DNA of 64,000 bases from NCBI GenBank assembly GCA_005281725.1, contig SSBO01000012.1, forward strand, positions 14,279,231 to 14,343,230, written 5' to 3'. Below are positions 38,631 through 52,802 of this stretch, piece by piece. The translations under genes and the position numbers were made by a program. The first letter of the stretch is position 1. Every line of letters starts with the position of its first letter. The DNA comes from Wuchereria bancrofti. Taxonomy: Eukaryota; Nematoda; Chromadorea; Rhabditida; Onchocercidae. The notes beneath the pieces were generated by a model. The model ran no database searches and was not told the origin of the DNA. It worked only from the letters and a program-made list of their open reading frames with translations.

Positions 38631-38980
38631 ATTTTGGCTAATCTGAATTAAAATAGGAGACAATAGTATAAAATATGATATGAATTTTAATTCGTTATAC
38701 GCAATTTTAAACAAAGTGGAAGATTAAAATTTCTAAGTGTGATTGACGGCACACAAACAGATGATCATTTTCTAATAGCTATAACAAAACAATCTAAAAA
38801 GAATAATACTGAATCGATTTCTCGGTTATTCTTGAGGGATTCAAGATAAAAAAAGTAAATTTGACTTGAAATTTCCATTTCAAATAAATTCGATTTTTGG
38901 CTAATATGAATTGACATTGGAGACAATAATATAAAATATAATATAAAATTTAATTCATTATATACAATTTTAAATAAAAA
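38631..38980. repeat. diverged local duplication
   Basis: Segments at about 38631-38715 and 38892-38978 are about 80% alike by eye. Shared blocks include TTGGCTAAT, GGAGACAATA, TATAAAATAT and CAATTTTAAA. The intervening 180 bp is not obviously repeated. Noncoding, just left of the assembly gap. Confidence 0.6.
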
Positions 38981-38994
38981 AATAACATTTCAAT

Positions 38995-39311
38995 TCGTGA
39001 TAGCTGTTTATTCTAATCAAGTCATTATCTCATTCAAATTTATTGAAAACTAAAATAAAAAATGAAGAGAAATTTGCAAAAATTTATGGAGTATGAAGGA
39101 AATTTTTGCAATGTAATTTATTTTAAGTGCTGTGAATTTCTTAAATTTANNNNNNNTCGTGATAGCTGTTTATTCTAATCAAGTCATTATCTCATTCAAA
39201 TTTATTGAAAACTAAAATAAAAAATGAAGAGAAATTTGCAAAAATTTATGGAGTATGAAGGAAATTTTTGCAATGTAATTTATTTTAAGTGCTGTGAATT
39301 TCTTAAATTTA
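38995..39311. other. assembly gap flanked by identical direct copies
   Basis: Six N at 39150-39155. The bases before the gap (38995-39149) and after it (39156-39311) are copies of the same sequence of about 155 bp, starting TCGTGATAGCTGTTTATTC and ending CTTAAATTTA; I see no difference between them. Two contig ends that overlap but were not merged would give this. A true tandem duplication interrupted by a gap of unknown size is less likely. Confidence 0.85.
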
Positions 39312-39548
39312 AATTTTTATAAAAGCCTTTAGTTTCTAATTTTCGAGAAAATTTGCTGTTCTCAGCTTGTTCCTTCTAAAATGACGCTTTTTTTTTCATC
39401 ATAAATTTGAAATAAATTGATTTATATACAAACTTCGCCATATATTGGTAAGTGATGTAAGTCGGATTTAACCTTAAATATCGGTTGATAACAAAAACGC
39501 TGCAGCTGGAAAAAATGTGAGACTTGAAAATTTTTAAATCGATGAAAT

Positions 39549-39601
39549 TAATTTCTCTTTCTTCTTTTTTTCTTTCCCTTCCCCTTCTTCTTTCTCTTTT
39601 T
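39549..39601 (+). repeat. polypyrimidine tract
   Basis: Roughly 50 bases of almost only C and T (TTCTCTTTCTTC ... CCCTTCCCCTTCTTC). Such tracts are common in noncoding DNA and can adopt triplex structures; no specific role is visible here. Confidence 0.6.
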
Positions 39602-41505
39602 GTTTCGCATCGATAACCAATTAAAATTATCTTCTATTAAAAAAAAGAGAAAAGAAAAATTCGAGAAATTATTCTTTACCTATCAATCATCTCTCATTGA
39701 AATATTGGGTGGAATGCATAAAAGTGCTAATTCTGATATCATTATGCCTTCATAAATTATAAATTTCCTGCAATCATTGATATCAAATTTCAGATGTAAA
39801 TGTGATACATTAATTAAATGATCAAATTTATGAAAATATTCGTTTTTGGTTACAAAGATTTTTGATATTTCAAATGTTATTCAAAACATTATGCAAAAAT
39901 AATTCATTCATCATTTCCTGATAAGTTTTTTCATTTAATATGAAAAAAGTTGAAAATTTATGAATAAATGTTTTTATCAAATTAAAAAATTCCATTTTAA
40001 TAAATATCGTAATCTCATATATCAAATGAATGGGTTATTCGACTGGATGAAATAACCAAGTTGATAAGTACTTGAAAAAGTGAAATTTACAAAGGTATCT
40101 GCACTCCAGAAAATTGTTTTCCGGGAGAAATTAGTTCATTTTATAATGGAATCGCGGCAACTTGAGAAGTAGCTTACAGCTATGAGAACTCTTTCCTATT
40201 TCCGGCCATGATATATCACTAAGGTAGAAATCTTCAGATAAATATCCATAAATTTAATCAAATCTGAATTGATCAATTGCTGCAAAGTGACATTTAAAGT
40301 AAGATCCTCCCCCCGAGATCTCCCAGAAGTTTAGCAGTCTTAGCAAAGGACCACTATTAAGATAAAAACAGAAAACTTTAGAGACCAACCAATACTTTGA
40401 AGTCTTCACTAAAAAATGGTTGTTACGCTGCAATAGCTGCTGAAAAACTTGAAGTACTTGTTCGATGTTGGTTGTTTCTCGATAGACGTAGAAATTGTTG
40501 TCGTCCGAGATTTCTCGATAAATTTACGGTTTCTTGTGTGGGTTCTTGGCGCATCGGTGTTAAAGTTCACTTGTAGTTCATTTCCCAAATAGTGAGGAAT
40601 TTAAAGTTTTGTTGAAGATGATCGCCTATATGGATCAAGCATCAAAGTAGCCTTCATGCAAATGTGAAGCAAATTTGTGGTTTTAATTGTCGTGAATTAA
40701 AAGTTTCGAATTGGTTAAAAAAAAGTTGTTGTCATACGAAAAGACTTGAAATTTTATTATCTTCATTTTTGAAGGAGAAAGTTTGCAGTTTATTACTTTC
40801 CTGTATTGTTGTATGTATACATGTTATCTTTTAGCGTGGTTCACGTCAAATCTTGGTTCACATCAAAGCTTACATTGCACTCACATATTGTTTCGCTTAT
40901 TTCCCATAAAATGAAGTGAAGTCTTTTTTGTTTGGTACTTCGAAGTGTTGGGATAATATGATTTGGTATATTTTTTAAGTGGGATAGTACGGTTTTGCTA
41001 CATTTCGTAGAAATAAGTAAGATTCCGGCGCCAACAACTGTTTCAGTATGTTTAATAAATGGTTAATTTGGTGTTTTCATTCTCCAAATTAAGGATGGAA
41101 TGTATGTAGCGCTACCATACTTAATCGGTATACTGTTTGGTATAGTAAAATCTCATCTCACTTCAGTAGTATTACCGTATTCTCTTTTTGCCCAATCCAT
41201 CTTCTACTCTAGTTGTAATTACTTATTTAAGATATCTTGATTACACTTAACGAACTTTTAAGTATGGATATGTAAAATACGTTTTTTCCTCAGGTTCAAA
41301 CTGAGACTTACTCAGCACTAAGATCCTACGTATATTTTTTTTCTCGATTAGAAGTGAGAAAGAGATCAATTATTATATGAGTTTTATGTAACTGTCGCTA
41401 AAGAAAATATCAGATTGTTGAGAAATTTTGTTTTTAATTCGTATTTGCCCCCTTTCCAGTCATCAGTGTTATTTAGATTATTGAAGCATTTTTAGTGTTT
41501 CACGG

Positions 41506-44500
41506 ATGAATCGATCGACACCATCAAGGAGCACTCCAAATGGTGGCGGTAGTGGCAGTGGTGGCCCATCGGGCAACAAAATGCGAATTCGAGCTTTTCC
41601 GGTACAGAGAATGATTATTTTTTTTATAATTCTGTAGATTTTATTGAGAATTTCCTTATTTGGAAAATGTAAATAAAACTAGGCATATTTGTTTTATGAA
41701 AGAATTTACACTGAGTCACTTCACCGGTTTACCCAAATGTTTTTTTTTTCTTTTTTTTAAATAAGTTAAAAAGGCTACTACATCACGATTAATACCTCAG
41801 AGATGTAGTCCTTGCCGTCTACTTTTGTTCTGCATTTGATTATCTTAATCCTTAGCTTCTGTGGTTTTTACTGAGAATTTCTTTATATTGGAAAAATGTG
41901 CATAATTCAGTGAACAAAGTATTCAACATTATTTCAAAGAAAAGAAAAAGAACCAAAAAGCATTTATTTAATTCAGTGTATTTACTGACTTCATTCTTAT
42001 GTTGGTGTTATAGTTTCCTCGTGCGGTTGTTTAAGGAATTTGACTCATAGAATTTGGCCTATTCAAAATGCATTCACAATTTGATTCTATTAGGAAACTT
42101 CTTAACGAATTAATCACCCATGATGACCGTGTCGCATTATGTCACAGACAACAGCTAACGGTGCTTAAACTACTATGAGCTCACAAATTCAAATCAGAGA
42201 TAGAATGTGGCTTTAACTTAATTTTCATATAGTCTTCTGAAACACTTCCATATCACCAGCCGAAGTGATATCATTTAAATGAGTTTTAATATTAGATGAG
42301 ATTAAAGATGAAGAATGGTATGTCATAGTTTTACAGTCACTTAATGACTAATTTTTACTTTGTATAGGTATCTACATGTGTTCTCAAGTATTTGATGAAT
42401 TTTATTCGATGTTTCGTTTGTCTTATAGGCCTCTTAAACTGTTACTTTCAGCTTATCTCTGGAAAGGTGGGAGGATTCACTTTTGTTGGATACGAAGAAA
42501 TGAAAGAATAAAATTAGAATTGAACTAGGATTGTTTTGTTGAGCATTTGATCACCGTTTCAAAAATTAAATTGAAGAACTTGGATACAATTTCCTGATAG
42601 CCATGACCTTTGCAGACAACAATGGATGAAAAATATGTACAACAGACATGGGATTTGTTAAAACGCGCCATTCAAGAAATTCAACGAAAAAATAATTCTG
42701 GTCTCAGTTTTGAGGAACTTTATCGTAATGCCTATACGATGGTATTGCATAAGCATGGTGACAAACTTTATTCTGGTTTAAAACAGGTCGTTATCGAACA
42801 TTTGCAAACAACGGTTTGACTTCTTGATCTGTTATGGAATTTTGAATTTTAAATTACTTAAATTGAGTTAAAAACAATGGTGAGATTTCATTTGTAATTC
42901 CATAAATAAAATTCCAGTTCTATTTACGCTATAGATTTGTTAAATTGTGTTTGCTAATAAACTTTCCAGCTTGTGCAGTTTTGTATTAACTTTAATATTC
43001 CTGTTCTTGTGGAAAACTTTTTTTTTCCTTTTTCATCATTGTTTTTTTCTCATATTGTCATTTACTTTTTTTTCCAGGTTAGAAACGAAGTGCTAGCAGC
43101 AATTAATAGTAGTTTTCTGGAAGTGTTGAATATAGCATGGCAAGATCACATTATAGCTATGGTCATGATTAGGGATATTCTCATGTTAGTTGTTTTCAGC
43201 ATTTGATTAATGTCATTTCGTCCTAACTAAAAGTCCTAAAGCATGTTTCGAAGACGCTTAACATATGTGCTTTGTTAGAACTCCAATGTTAAGAATAATG
43301 AAGTATTGTTAAGATAATGGGAGGAAAGGCAGTTTATTTTGCAATACATGATTTAAATTTAAGCTGACCGATTTCAGGTATATGGATCGAGTTTATGTGC
43401 AACAGCAAAATGTTGATCCTGTTTACAATTTGGGTCTTATTCTGTTTCGCGATGAAATAATTAGATATGGAACACTAGGCGACACTTTGCGTAACATATT
43501 GTTGAAAATGATTGCTGCTGAGCGGGGTGGGGAAATCATTAATAGGTATTTTCTTTTCTTCTCTTCTGGTCTTGAATTTGATTTATATATGGTCACATAT
43601 GCATGAGATGCGACAACGTGAAACCTACACAAATATTTTTCGTATATTTTGCACATTTCCAAACAGTCATTATTTCTAAATTCGTTGATTGTATGATGTT
43701 AATGTTGAAATGAGCGACGTGGTTAGAAATCAGTGGAATTCAGTTAATTAGTAATACTTTTGCAGAATTGGAGTGAAAAATGCATGCAATATGTTGGTAG
43801 CATTGGGCGTCGATTCACGGCGCGTTTATGAGGAAGAATTTGAAGAACCGTTTTTACGTGTCTCAGCAGAATATTATCGTGCAGAAAGTCAAAATTTTTT
43901 GCTCGAAAACTGCGCATCCGTTTATGTTAAAAAAGTGGAAGAATGCTTAATGGAGGAGTCAAATCGGGCAAAAATGTATTTGGATAAAGGAACAGAACAG
44001 AAAATACTTGACGTATGTTGATGATTGGTATTTTTTCAACTAAAAACAGGATGAACTGTATCATACGTCAAGGATATAACTTAGAACAAAGAAAATTTCC
44101 CTACGCCTATTCCTTTTCTAAATTAGAAAATAAGGGAATAAAACTCTTACAATTCAGTCATTTTTATAAGCAAATAGTCCTTCCGTGAAATGTGGGAAAC
44201 TTTACTTATTTAAAGGTTTTGGACGAAGAGCTAATTAATAAGCATATGATGACAATTGTGGAAATGGACAATAGTGGTGTTGTACATATGCTCAATAATG
44301 ATCGAATTCATGGTAACAACTATTTTAGTTTTTTTGCCTTACTGAAAGCTCATTTCGGTTGATTAGACGGTTCTGAATTCAAACATGCATCTCTGTTTTT
44401 GTTTTTTAATTGCGTGTGTTATTCTTCATTTTTTTTTTTTTTTTTTGATATTTATTAGAAAGCAATCATTGGTATATATTTTTTAAGATTGAATGTTGTT

Positions 44501-47500
44501 TTAGATTTACGTCGATTGTATATTCTCCTAAAACGAGTAAAGAAAGGATTACCAACGATGACTGATTGCATTAGTAGATATCTTCGGAGAAAGGGTGAAT
44601 TTTTAGTCAGTGAAAGTGTTGACCACGAACCTGGTACGTCGAAAAACCCGATTCATTACATTCAGGTAAGCACTTCACGTGGTATATTTAATTGTAACCA
44701 TCCTTTAGTCTTTTTCTTTTTTTTTTTTGATTTTAAATATTATCATCTAGTACTTTCTTTGCTCCTTTCAGAATTCAAAAAATATTTTTTTAAGGCATTA
44801 CTGGATCTCAAGAATCAGTTTGATCATTTCTTATTGGATGCTTTCGATAACGACAAAACCTTCAAACAAAAAATACAGAGCGATTTTGAATATTTTCTCA
44901 ACCTGAACCCAAAAAGTCCAGAATATCTATCATTGTACATGGATGATAAATTGAAGAAGGGAATGAAACTTGTATGTTCTTTTTTCTCTTAAAATTTATG
45001 AGGAAGCAGAGTGCTGTTTTTTATTGAATCAGATCCAATAGAGATAGCAAAAACGGATATTCATCGGTTTTTCACCTTAAATTACATTTTATTTAAAAAT
45101 ATATAGCAGACGTAGGGAATAATTTTGATTTCTAAATGAGTTGGTCCTTGTCAAATTTAGATGAATGAAAGTGAGCAAGAATCACTTCAAGACAAATCTA
45201 TGGTGCTGTTTCGTTTTCTCCAAGAAAAGGACGTTTTTGAACGGTAAAGAAAGTTAATTTCCTTGAGAATAGTGCCGTAATTTGTTTTCTTCTGATTCAA
45301 AAATGGTATTTATTTCATTTGTTGGGTTTGACTGCTATACTGCTATGCGGTTTGAGGATTGTACGTTTTCGTTTTTTGTTTTTTCAGTTATTACAAGTCA
45401 CATTTAGCCAAGCGTTTACTGCTGCAAAAGAGTATGTCAGATGATGCAGAAAAAGCTATGGTTTCGAAATTAAAGGTACGAAAATTGTGCCAAAAATGAA
45501 TTGCTGAGTGGTCTTTTCATTGCTAATGGCAATTTTCTTAGTTGAAGAATTAATTTAGACTTTGGAAGTTATAAATGATTCGAGTCTTAGATTCTCACTC
45601 AGTAGACTATTAGTTGATGTTTGCTGCATAAATAATGCAATTTTTAAACAATATCTTCAAATCAGTTTTTTTTTCTGGAAATATTCTTTATTTATCATTC
45701 TGTAGCAAACCGTGTGTTTTTAAGACAGAATGTGGCTGTCAGTTTACATCGAAGTTAGAAGGAATGTTCAAAGATATCGAGTTATCAAATATTTTGATGG
45801 GAGATTTTCGTGACTACAAGGAAAGAACAGAAATTGTAAGTTTCTTTCTGGTATTCTGTCGGCTCTATCTTATTGGAATTATGACTAATTAACTCATTTG
45901 TCAGGCACACGACTCAGTGGATATAACCGTGCGTGTGTTGACAAGTGGTTATTGGCCGACACAAGCTGCTCCAGACTGTGTATTACCACCAGTGGCAGCT
46001 CAGGCTTTTGAGAGTTTTAGGACATTCTATCTTAGCAAACACAACGGTCGTAAGATTTCACTAAATCCTATGCTTGGTCACGCCGATGTTAAAGCTGTCT
46101 TCTATGGAACAAATGCTAATGCGGAGGAATTAAGCCAGCAAGTAATGTATATGTATATAAAGCATAATATTTGTGTGTTCTAGGATTACGTAATGTTTCC
46201 GTAGCGAAAATAAAAATAAATTTATGCTATCAAGGTTTTACTAATCGAAAAAAACTCTTCTAAGATAAGGCTAAATAAGAATTTCATTATTGACTCATTA
46301 CTGCTTTTTTTCTTTTTCTCTTTTTCCATGCATAATTGAATCTGTTGTGTTTTTGTATCTGTATTTTTTGATAATTTATTTTCAGGAATCGGATCTTGCC
46401 GGACCATCAATTGCTCCTCGTGGCAAAGAAGAATACAAAATTTTAACTGTGAGCACATATCAAATGTGTGTTTTGCTCAGGTTTAATAATAAATCTAAAA
46501 TAACTTTCGAGGTAAGCATTATCAACAACAGAATACATTATGTTATGTATATCATTTAAATTCGGAATTTTTTATGCTAAGACAACTCAAGTTCAAGTGC
46601 TTAAATGTCATTTGAAATATTTCGCTAATTTTTTGGTATATATTCTGCTGTAATCCAGTATACATGTAGCGCATAGGACTGTGAAATCATCTTTCCAATA
46701 CCCAAATATGTTCACTGTTTAATCTCCCAATTTTCGGATATTGTTCTGTTTAATTGTAATCGTTCCCGCATTTCTATGCCAAGCACCTAAGAAGGATGGA
46801 ATTTCTTATGCGTCTTATACATTACTTCTTTTGTTCAGAAACCATTTTTTAAGTCAGTTCTATATACGTTCTATCATTATGCTTTTGCATTAAGCAATTT
46901 TAAGGAATTGGCAACTGAAACTCAAATTCCTGACAAGGAATTAAAGCGATCATTGCTTTCTTTGGCAATGGGCAAACCTACTCAAAGAATTTTATGCCGA
47001 AAAGGACATGGAAGGGAAATCGGTTAGCTTTAAAATTTTTTATCCCTGGTAGGGCCCTTTCATCATTGTAGCGTGCAACTGCAGTACTGAAAAGTAGTGT
47101 AAATAAGTAACAACATCGATAGGGATTATATATTTAGAATTTGATCAACATTTTAAAGTGTAATTTCATTCATGAACAGAAAGTAGCACCGGTCATCAAA
47201 CACAGAATATTAAACATTTATCATCCCACAAAATTACTTGTTTTAAAATATAAATAAATGATTATGCATGCTTTTAGAAAACAGTGATGAATTTTGGGTA
47301 AACGATGCATTTACCTCCAAGCTTACAAGAATAAAAATTCAAATGGTGTCAGGTCGAGCGGAAGCTGAACCAGAAAGAAAAGAAACACGCTCAAGAGTGA
47401 CTGATTATTTATTTCTTTGTTCTTGTTTTTATTTTATTGGAAAGTGCTAGTGATCAAACATGACAATTTCAATTTTACTAAAAAAAAATGAATTAGTAAC

Positions 47501-48197
47501 TTAACAACAACTATTAATTTAATTCTGAACCGGAATGTTTTTTTAATGGTGATAGCCTTTTAGATAGATGAAGATAGAAAACATGAGGTTGAAGCAGCTG
47601 TCGTGCGAGTAATGAAGGCGAGGAAGAAGTTATTGCATAATGTTTTGGTTGCAGAAGTTCGTTGTTATTTTGTGACCCTTTTTGTTTTGCATCTTTTTTT
47701 TTTGGTAGATCCGGTTTTTCATGTTTTAAAGGCGGCGTTTCTGTTCTACTTCCGTTCTCTCTGACTGTTCATTTTGCAGTTTCTCATACGGGTTTTTCTT
47801 TTTGAGCACATCGCTGTAGTAGAGAGGAAAAGGAAGTTGCATTTTTGCATTCGTTTAATGTGCGGTTTTAATGTGAGACTGATTTTCAGTATTTTTCATA
47901 AATCGCCCGTGATTAAATGTTAATTTTGCGTACTGATGCTTCCCTATTTTCTTGCATGTGTTGCTTCAAAATCTATAGTTTATATCATAACTATTTCAGA
48001 TTAAAAAGTCTTTGAATTTTGGTCGAATTGATTTTTTTTTGCAACTTTAACTCATCAAATTTTAGGTAACGCAGCAGCTAAAGCATCGTTTTATGCCGAA
48101 TCCACAGTTAATTAAAAAACGAATCGAATCGCTGATTGAGCGTGACTATCTGGCTCGTGACAAAAACGATCATCGTTGCTATGAATATGTCGCATAA
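41506..48197 (+). CDS. cul-3: cullin-3, scaffold of BTB-type ubiquitin ligases
   Basis: Seventeen exons: 41506-41601, 42616-42813, 43078-43184, 43378-43545, 43766-44012, 44216-44312, 44505-44665, 44795-44971, 45161-45243, 45388-45475, 45725-45835, 45905-46141, 46386-46511, 46905-47022, 47278-47396, 47564-47656, 48066-48197. All phases agree, giving 785 residues (human CUL3 has 768). After a Gly/Ser-rich start comes MRIRAFP, then the N-terminal cullin repeats ([15 protein letters not shown]), which bind BTB adaptors. The cullin homology domain follows ([62 protein letters not shown]), and the C-terminal winged helix has the neddylation site, VRVMKARKK with Lys729. It ends CYEYVA, close to the metazoan CUL3 end. 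CUL3 carries RBX1 and ubiquitylates BTB-bound substrates, for example katanin MEI-1 in C. elegans. Intact, with no odd residues. Partial extra copies lie at 58.5-64 kb. Confidence 0.97.
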
Positions 48198-51100
48198 TTT
48201 CAAGCGATTTGTTCCTGATATATTTATTTGCATAACTTCGGCGGTCTTTGTTCAGCCTTTTGATGATGATTTTGTCGTATGAAATTTGATTGAAATTAAA
48301 AGAGAAGGTTGTATAAATGTTGGACAAAAGCTTGAAAATGTTTCTGATTTATTTGATAGCTGGTGTGGGAGAGGAATTATTTTTTTGGGTTGGAGAGAAT
48401 GATAATTTTGAAGTAGGCTTCAAATTTTTTGTATTACATGGATGACAACAAATTCGATGTTGATAATTTTACTTTTTATTCATTACAAGTAATTGAAATA
48501 CCACTTGGAGGGTCATCACTATGTTTGACTTTCACAAAGTGGCGCTTTAACTGATAAGTATATTAAACTCGACAATTGGGTGTCATGCTGTTAAAATTTA
48601 TTGTTCCACTTTATTTTTCTGCTGAAATTAATGATTCATATGAATCATTAATAACTGCAGTTAGAAATATGTTGAAGAAGGTATTGTCAAATGGAATGAT
48701 GTAGGGTTTTTCATATATTACATCACTGTTTATTGTTCCCAATAGGATTTATACATTGCATCATTATTCGTTGTTTGCTGTAATCTGCTTCACAACATAG
48801 CGTCTGTTTTGATCCTCCCACAATTTGTTAGGCTTATTGCGGAATTTGTTACATTTGTTTTCAGGCATAAAACGAAGTACCGAAATACTACGTAACACAT
48901 TCTGTCATAATGTCTGTTATTTTTGATCAAAAGGATGAAAGGAAAGACATTTGAATTAATTTAGGATTGTTATTCATTTATGTTATTTATTTCATTTGTA
49001 ATTGTGCGCATTTGTCCTTTTCGAGAAAAAAAACCAAAATTCTGCGCTAAGCGTGCTAACTCTTATCAATAGTGAATGTTTTTACTTTTCTCATCTGATG
49101 ATCACAAATCTTTCTCTTGTCTTCTTTTTTGTCGCATTTTTCCATCTTCTGATTCATTGTAGCTAGTAAACTGTGCTAATCGTGTACTTTCTTTTTTATA
49201 TAATTGTTTAAATGGGAAAGATCTGAAAATGATCTGCTTTCCTTAAGGATTATCCGATGATAGAAATTAAGTCTTCTATCATTAGTAGATGTATTCAGTG
49301 TTCGATTCTTTCGTTTAGAAATGAATGTATGCAGCATCGTTACATATGAATAATGCTGTTGCCTTTTTTTGATAAATCTACCACTGAAAATTTTAGATTA
49401 TTGAATTTTCACAAATCAGAAATTATTATTAAATTTATTAAGTTTCCCGTAGAAGATAACAGAATTTTGGAAAAGTTCGTTTATCAAACTTTATAAGTTC
49501 CTCAGGATTCTCGTTTTTATCATTCCATCAAATGAGGAAAGGACGAAATTGTGTTGAAATGTTGAATAGCAAAGGGGATCACTAGCCCGTATTAAATCAT
49601 ATTTTCATTATCCGGGAATTCTAGTTTCTCTCCTAACGGGCAAGCAAGTTTTGCCAATGAATTCCAATATATTTCGGAGATTTTTGTGATCCTTAATTCA
49701 TTATAAAATACCGAAACTTCAAGGAAATTGATGAATGAGTTATATTTTCCTGTTACTCTTACAGACCTTTTTCAGTTAAAAAAGAGGAAGTTAATGTATA
49801 TTGAAACAATATGTGGTGTTGGTGGTGTGAAGGTCAATGATTCACTTTGAATTAAAATCATTCCTTCTAAGGGGAGGGAAGAAATACGGATAGTTATGAA
49901 TTGTAAAATTCTTTACTTCAGTATTTATTTTGCATTTCATTTTTCGATAACTTTCCCTTCTATTTATCTGTATTATTGATTTTTTTTTAAAATTTATTTG
50001 AAATAATTGGAAAACTGATAGTGCACTCTGTGGATATCATATGTCAGAATCATCATCCTAGCCAATAATGCTATCAACGCAGAATATAGGAATCGTCCAA
50101 GTAATGAATGGTATATTGTTAATAATAAATAATAATAATTATTATTATTTATGATAATTATTCTAGTAGTGTACAATTTTTATTTTAACTGATATTCTCA
50201 TGTAATTTATTCATATCCTAGCTTATAATTAATGCGGTAAGAGAAAGAGAAAACATGGAAGTTTGGCGAAAATATGAGGAAATAAAAATCGAAATTTTTT
50301 AATTCTTAAAGTCAATTAATAAACATGAATAATCCTTAAATGGTAATTTAATTATTCAATATTAAAATTAAAGCTTGAATTGAGTGAATGAATTGATAAG
50401 GACGTATGGCATGATTTAAATAGCCAATTATTTCGCTGCACGTCATTTATCATTTAACGTAACTTCAAAATGTTATCATAAATTTATGAAAGAAAGAGAA
50501 ATGATTTCGTATGTAGTGAAAAAAGTAGAGGATAAAAGCAATAAATCAATAATCGTTATCAGACTATTTGCATAAATTTCATTCTACTATTCAATTATCG
50601 TCACCAAGGATACGTGTCGTGAATAATTTAATAACATAAATCTTTTATTCTTTTCTGTGGTATAATATTAAGCGGAATAATTAGTATAATCATTAATAGT
50701 TTGCGTGAAAGACACTTCAAGCATTATTGCTGTTAGATTTGTTTTCCTTTTTTTTTGCTCTTTTCAATTTCAATTATTCATATCATTCACTTATTAATCA
50801 TTTATTTATTATATTCATCTTATGATGCTTCATTCCCGAATTTCCTTCATTTCTGGATTTTTATTCAGGTTATCATTCCGTTTTCATTTTCACATATTCA
50901 ATTAGGTTGTGTACTTCACTTCCGAATATGCATTATTGTTTATGAAATAAATACAACTATAGTATTATCGCAAGATGAATATGAAAAAAAAATAGCCTGA
51001 AAAAAATAGTATTGTGTTTTTATATAATTAAAAAAAATCTTTTTGTTTATGATCCAGAAAAAAGGATGAACGGGGAGATATTAAAGCGAGTTAATATTTA

Positions 51101-52715
51101 CATTTATTTTTCATCTTTTTGTTTCTTGTTAAAACTTTTTTTGATTTAGTCATTTCTGATTCTTTAGAGAAAAAAGAAAGAAGAAAAAAAATTTTTCTCG
51201 AGTAATTTTATCGAATTTTTTCAGTAACATTCGTTTTTCTGAGCTTTTTTTGTAATTTATCATTTTTCATTTTATCTTTGCTTTTTTCTTCGAAAAACGA
51301 CGAATATTAATATTTAAAAGTTTGCCTCGTTATTTTAAAAACTTTTAGATCTATTTTTCAGTAAGGAAAATGATTAAAATGATAGCATATTGAAAATGGA
51401 AAGAAAAAATTATACAATACGAGTTAATTTGTTAGAAATGCTTCATTAACTAGCGATGCTCAATTAATTAGTTAATTGTATGAAATAATTAGCAACAACT
51501 GATAATTGCTCATTATAGCAGTTTCAAACACTAAAATTGTGATAAAGTGTACGAAAACAAATCATTGATTATTCATTCCATTTCTTTCCATTTTTTCATT
51601 TTCCCTTTCTCTATTACAGTATCAAATTTTCAATGTTTCTTTTTAGCTGTAAATTATTTAAAAGATATTAATCAACAACTAATATGCTAATTGGTTTGCA
51701 AAAATTTTTACTTACTTTTCTAATTTAAAAAGACGAAATACACTAATGATGTAAAAGTGATGTATTCTAATTGATTAACAATCTTAAAAAACATAATTTC
51801 TACTTGGCTGTATATTTGTTGAAATATTTCAATGTCTAATAGAACTATAAAACAACCTTGTTTTTAACATTCATTGTTGTTATTGATGAATGTTGAGAAT
51901 TATTATTTCATTATTCGTTTCCATTATTTCAATTGATGTAAATTTTGAATATAAATTTTTCTTCCTTCCATTTCACATCATTTTTTAATTAAAGTATATG
52001 AAAATAATCCAATTATTGTTTTAATTATTTAACGGAATTATTGCTCCTGGAATTTTGGAAAACATTTTAAATTATTTGTTTACAATGAATTTCCATTCAA
52101 GTTGTTGAAGCTTACTTGAAATGATGAAAGTACATTTAAAAATTTTTCTTCTGTAGTTTTGAATACTTACTAATTATTCATGACAAATTAAATAAATATT
52201 TTGATTTAAAATATCTAAGAGCTTTTTTTTTAAAGAAAAAAGAAGATAGTTTGAAATATGGATAAAATGAATAGGAAGAAATGAGAAAATTTATATGAGG
52301 AGTTTTAAATAATGAGAATTTGAAATGGTTTGATTAAGAGTAACATTAAAAATGTAATTTAAAGTTTGAATAGTTATTTTGATTGCATTTCATATTTGGA
52401 GTTTTGGAGAGTTTAAAATGATATCTCTATATTCATTTAAAGAGTATTCATTGCTTACATCTCAATCGGAAATTATTTTTCGTCAAGAATTAGCAAAAAA
52501 TAATTAAATAGGATGAAAAAAGAATATTGAAGAGAATGAGCAAAACGAATTTGTTAGACGAAAGACGAAAATAAATGGATTACTTATTTATTTATTTACT
52601 ACTTATGTTTCATTCATTTATTTAATCAATACTTTATTTTGCATTGTTATGCAGACTCAGGTATATGTGCCATACATACTGTGTATAATCTAGACAACAT
52701 TCCCAGAAACATGCA

Positions 52716-52802
52716 GGCCGGAAATCAATTGCATTTCATTATGGTCATTTTCATCTTTCGTTTTTGCTATTTCCCAGCCTTTGCATTATAATTTCCGGAG
52801 CC
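52716..52802. other. imperfect inverted repeat, possible hairpin
   Basis: Left arm GGCCGGAAATCAATTGCA (52716-52733) pairs imperfectly with right arm TGCATTATAATTTCCGGAGCC (52782-52802) around a loop of about 48 bases. It sits in a block of more balanced composition inside a gene desert. It could be a small structured RNA gene or a short palindromic element. No known RNA family is recognised. Confidence 0.35.

Larger units (their letters stand above)
34570..41505. other. long intergenic region with an assembly gap
   Basis: About 6.9 kb between the divergent ankyrin (-) and cullin-3 (+) genes, holding their promoters. Within it are a C/T-rich block on the plus strand (about 36150-36540), a possible orphan coding exon (37862-38051), diverged local repeats (38631-38980), the gap and its flanking duplicate (38995-39311), and a pyrimidine tract (about 39549-39601). 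A moderately GC-richer stretch at 40390-40600 has a 67-codon frame between stops but no recognisable product; it may be 5' flank of cullin-3. Confidence 0.5.

Noticed and set aside
40390..40570. Open stretch of about 67 codons between stops upstream of cullin-3, with many Arg, Cys and Val
   Set aside because: No ATG, no convincing splice sites, no recognisable domain, and two other frames are also partly open. It is more likely 5' flank or leader of cullin-3.
50755..51000. Plus-strand frame of about 80 codons with hydrophobic start
   Set aside because: Translation of T-rich sequence (Ile/Ser/Phe/Leu) that only looks membrane-like because of base composition.
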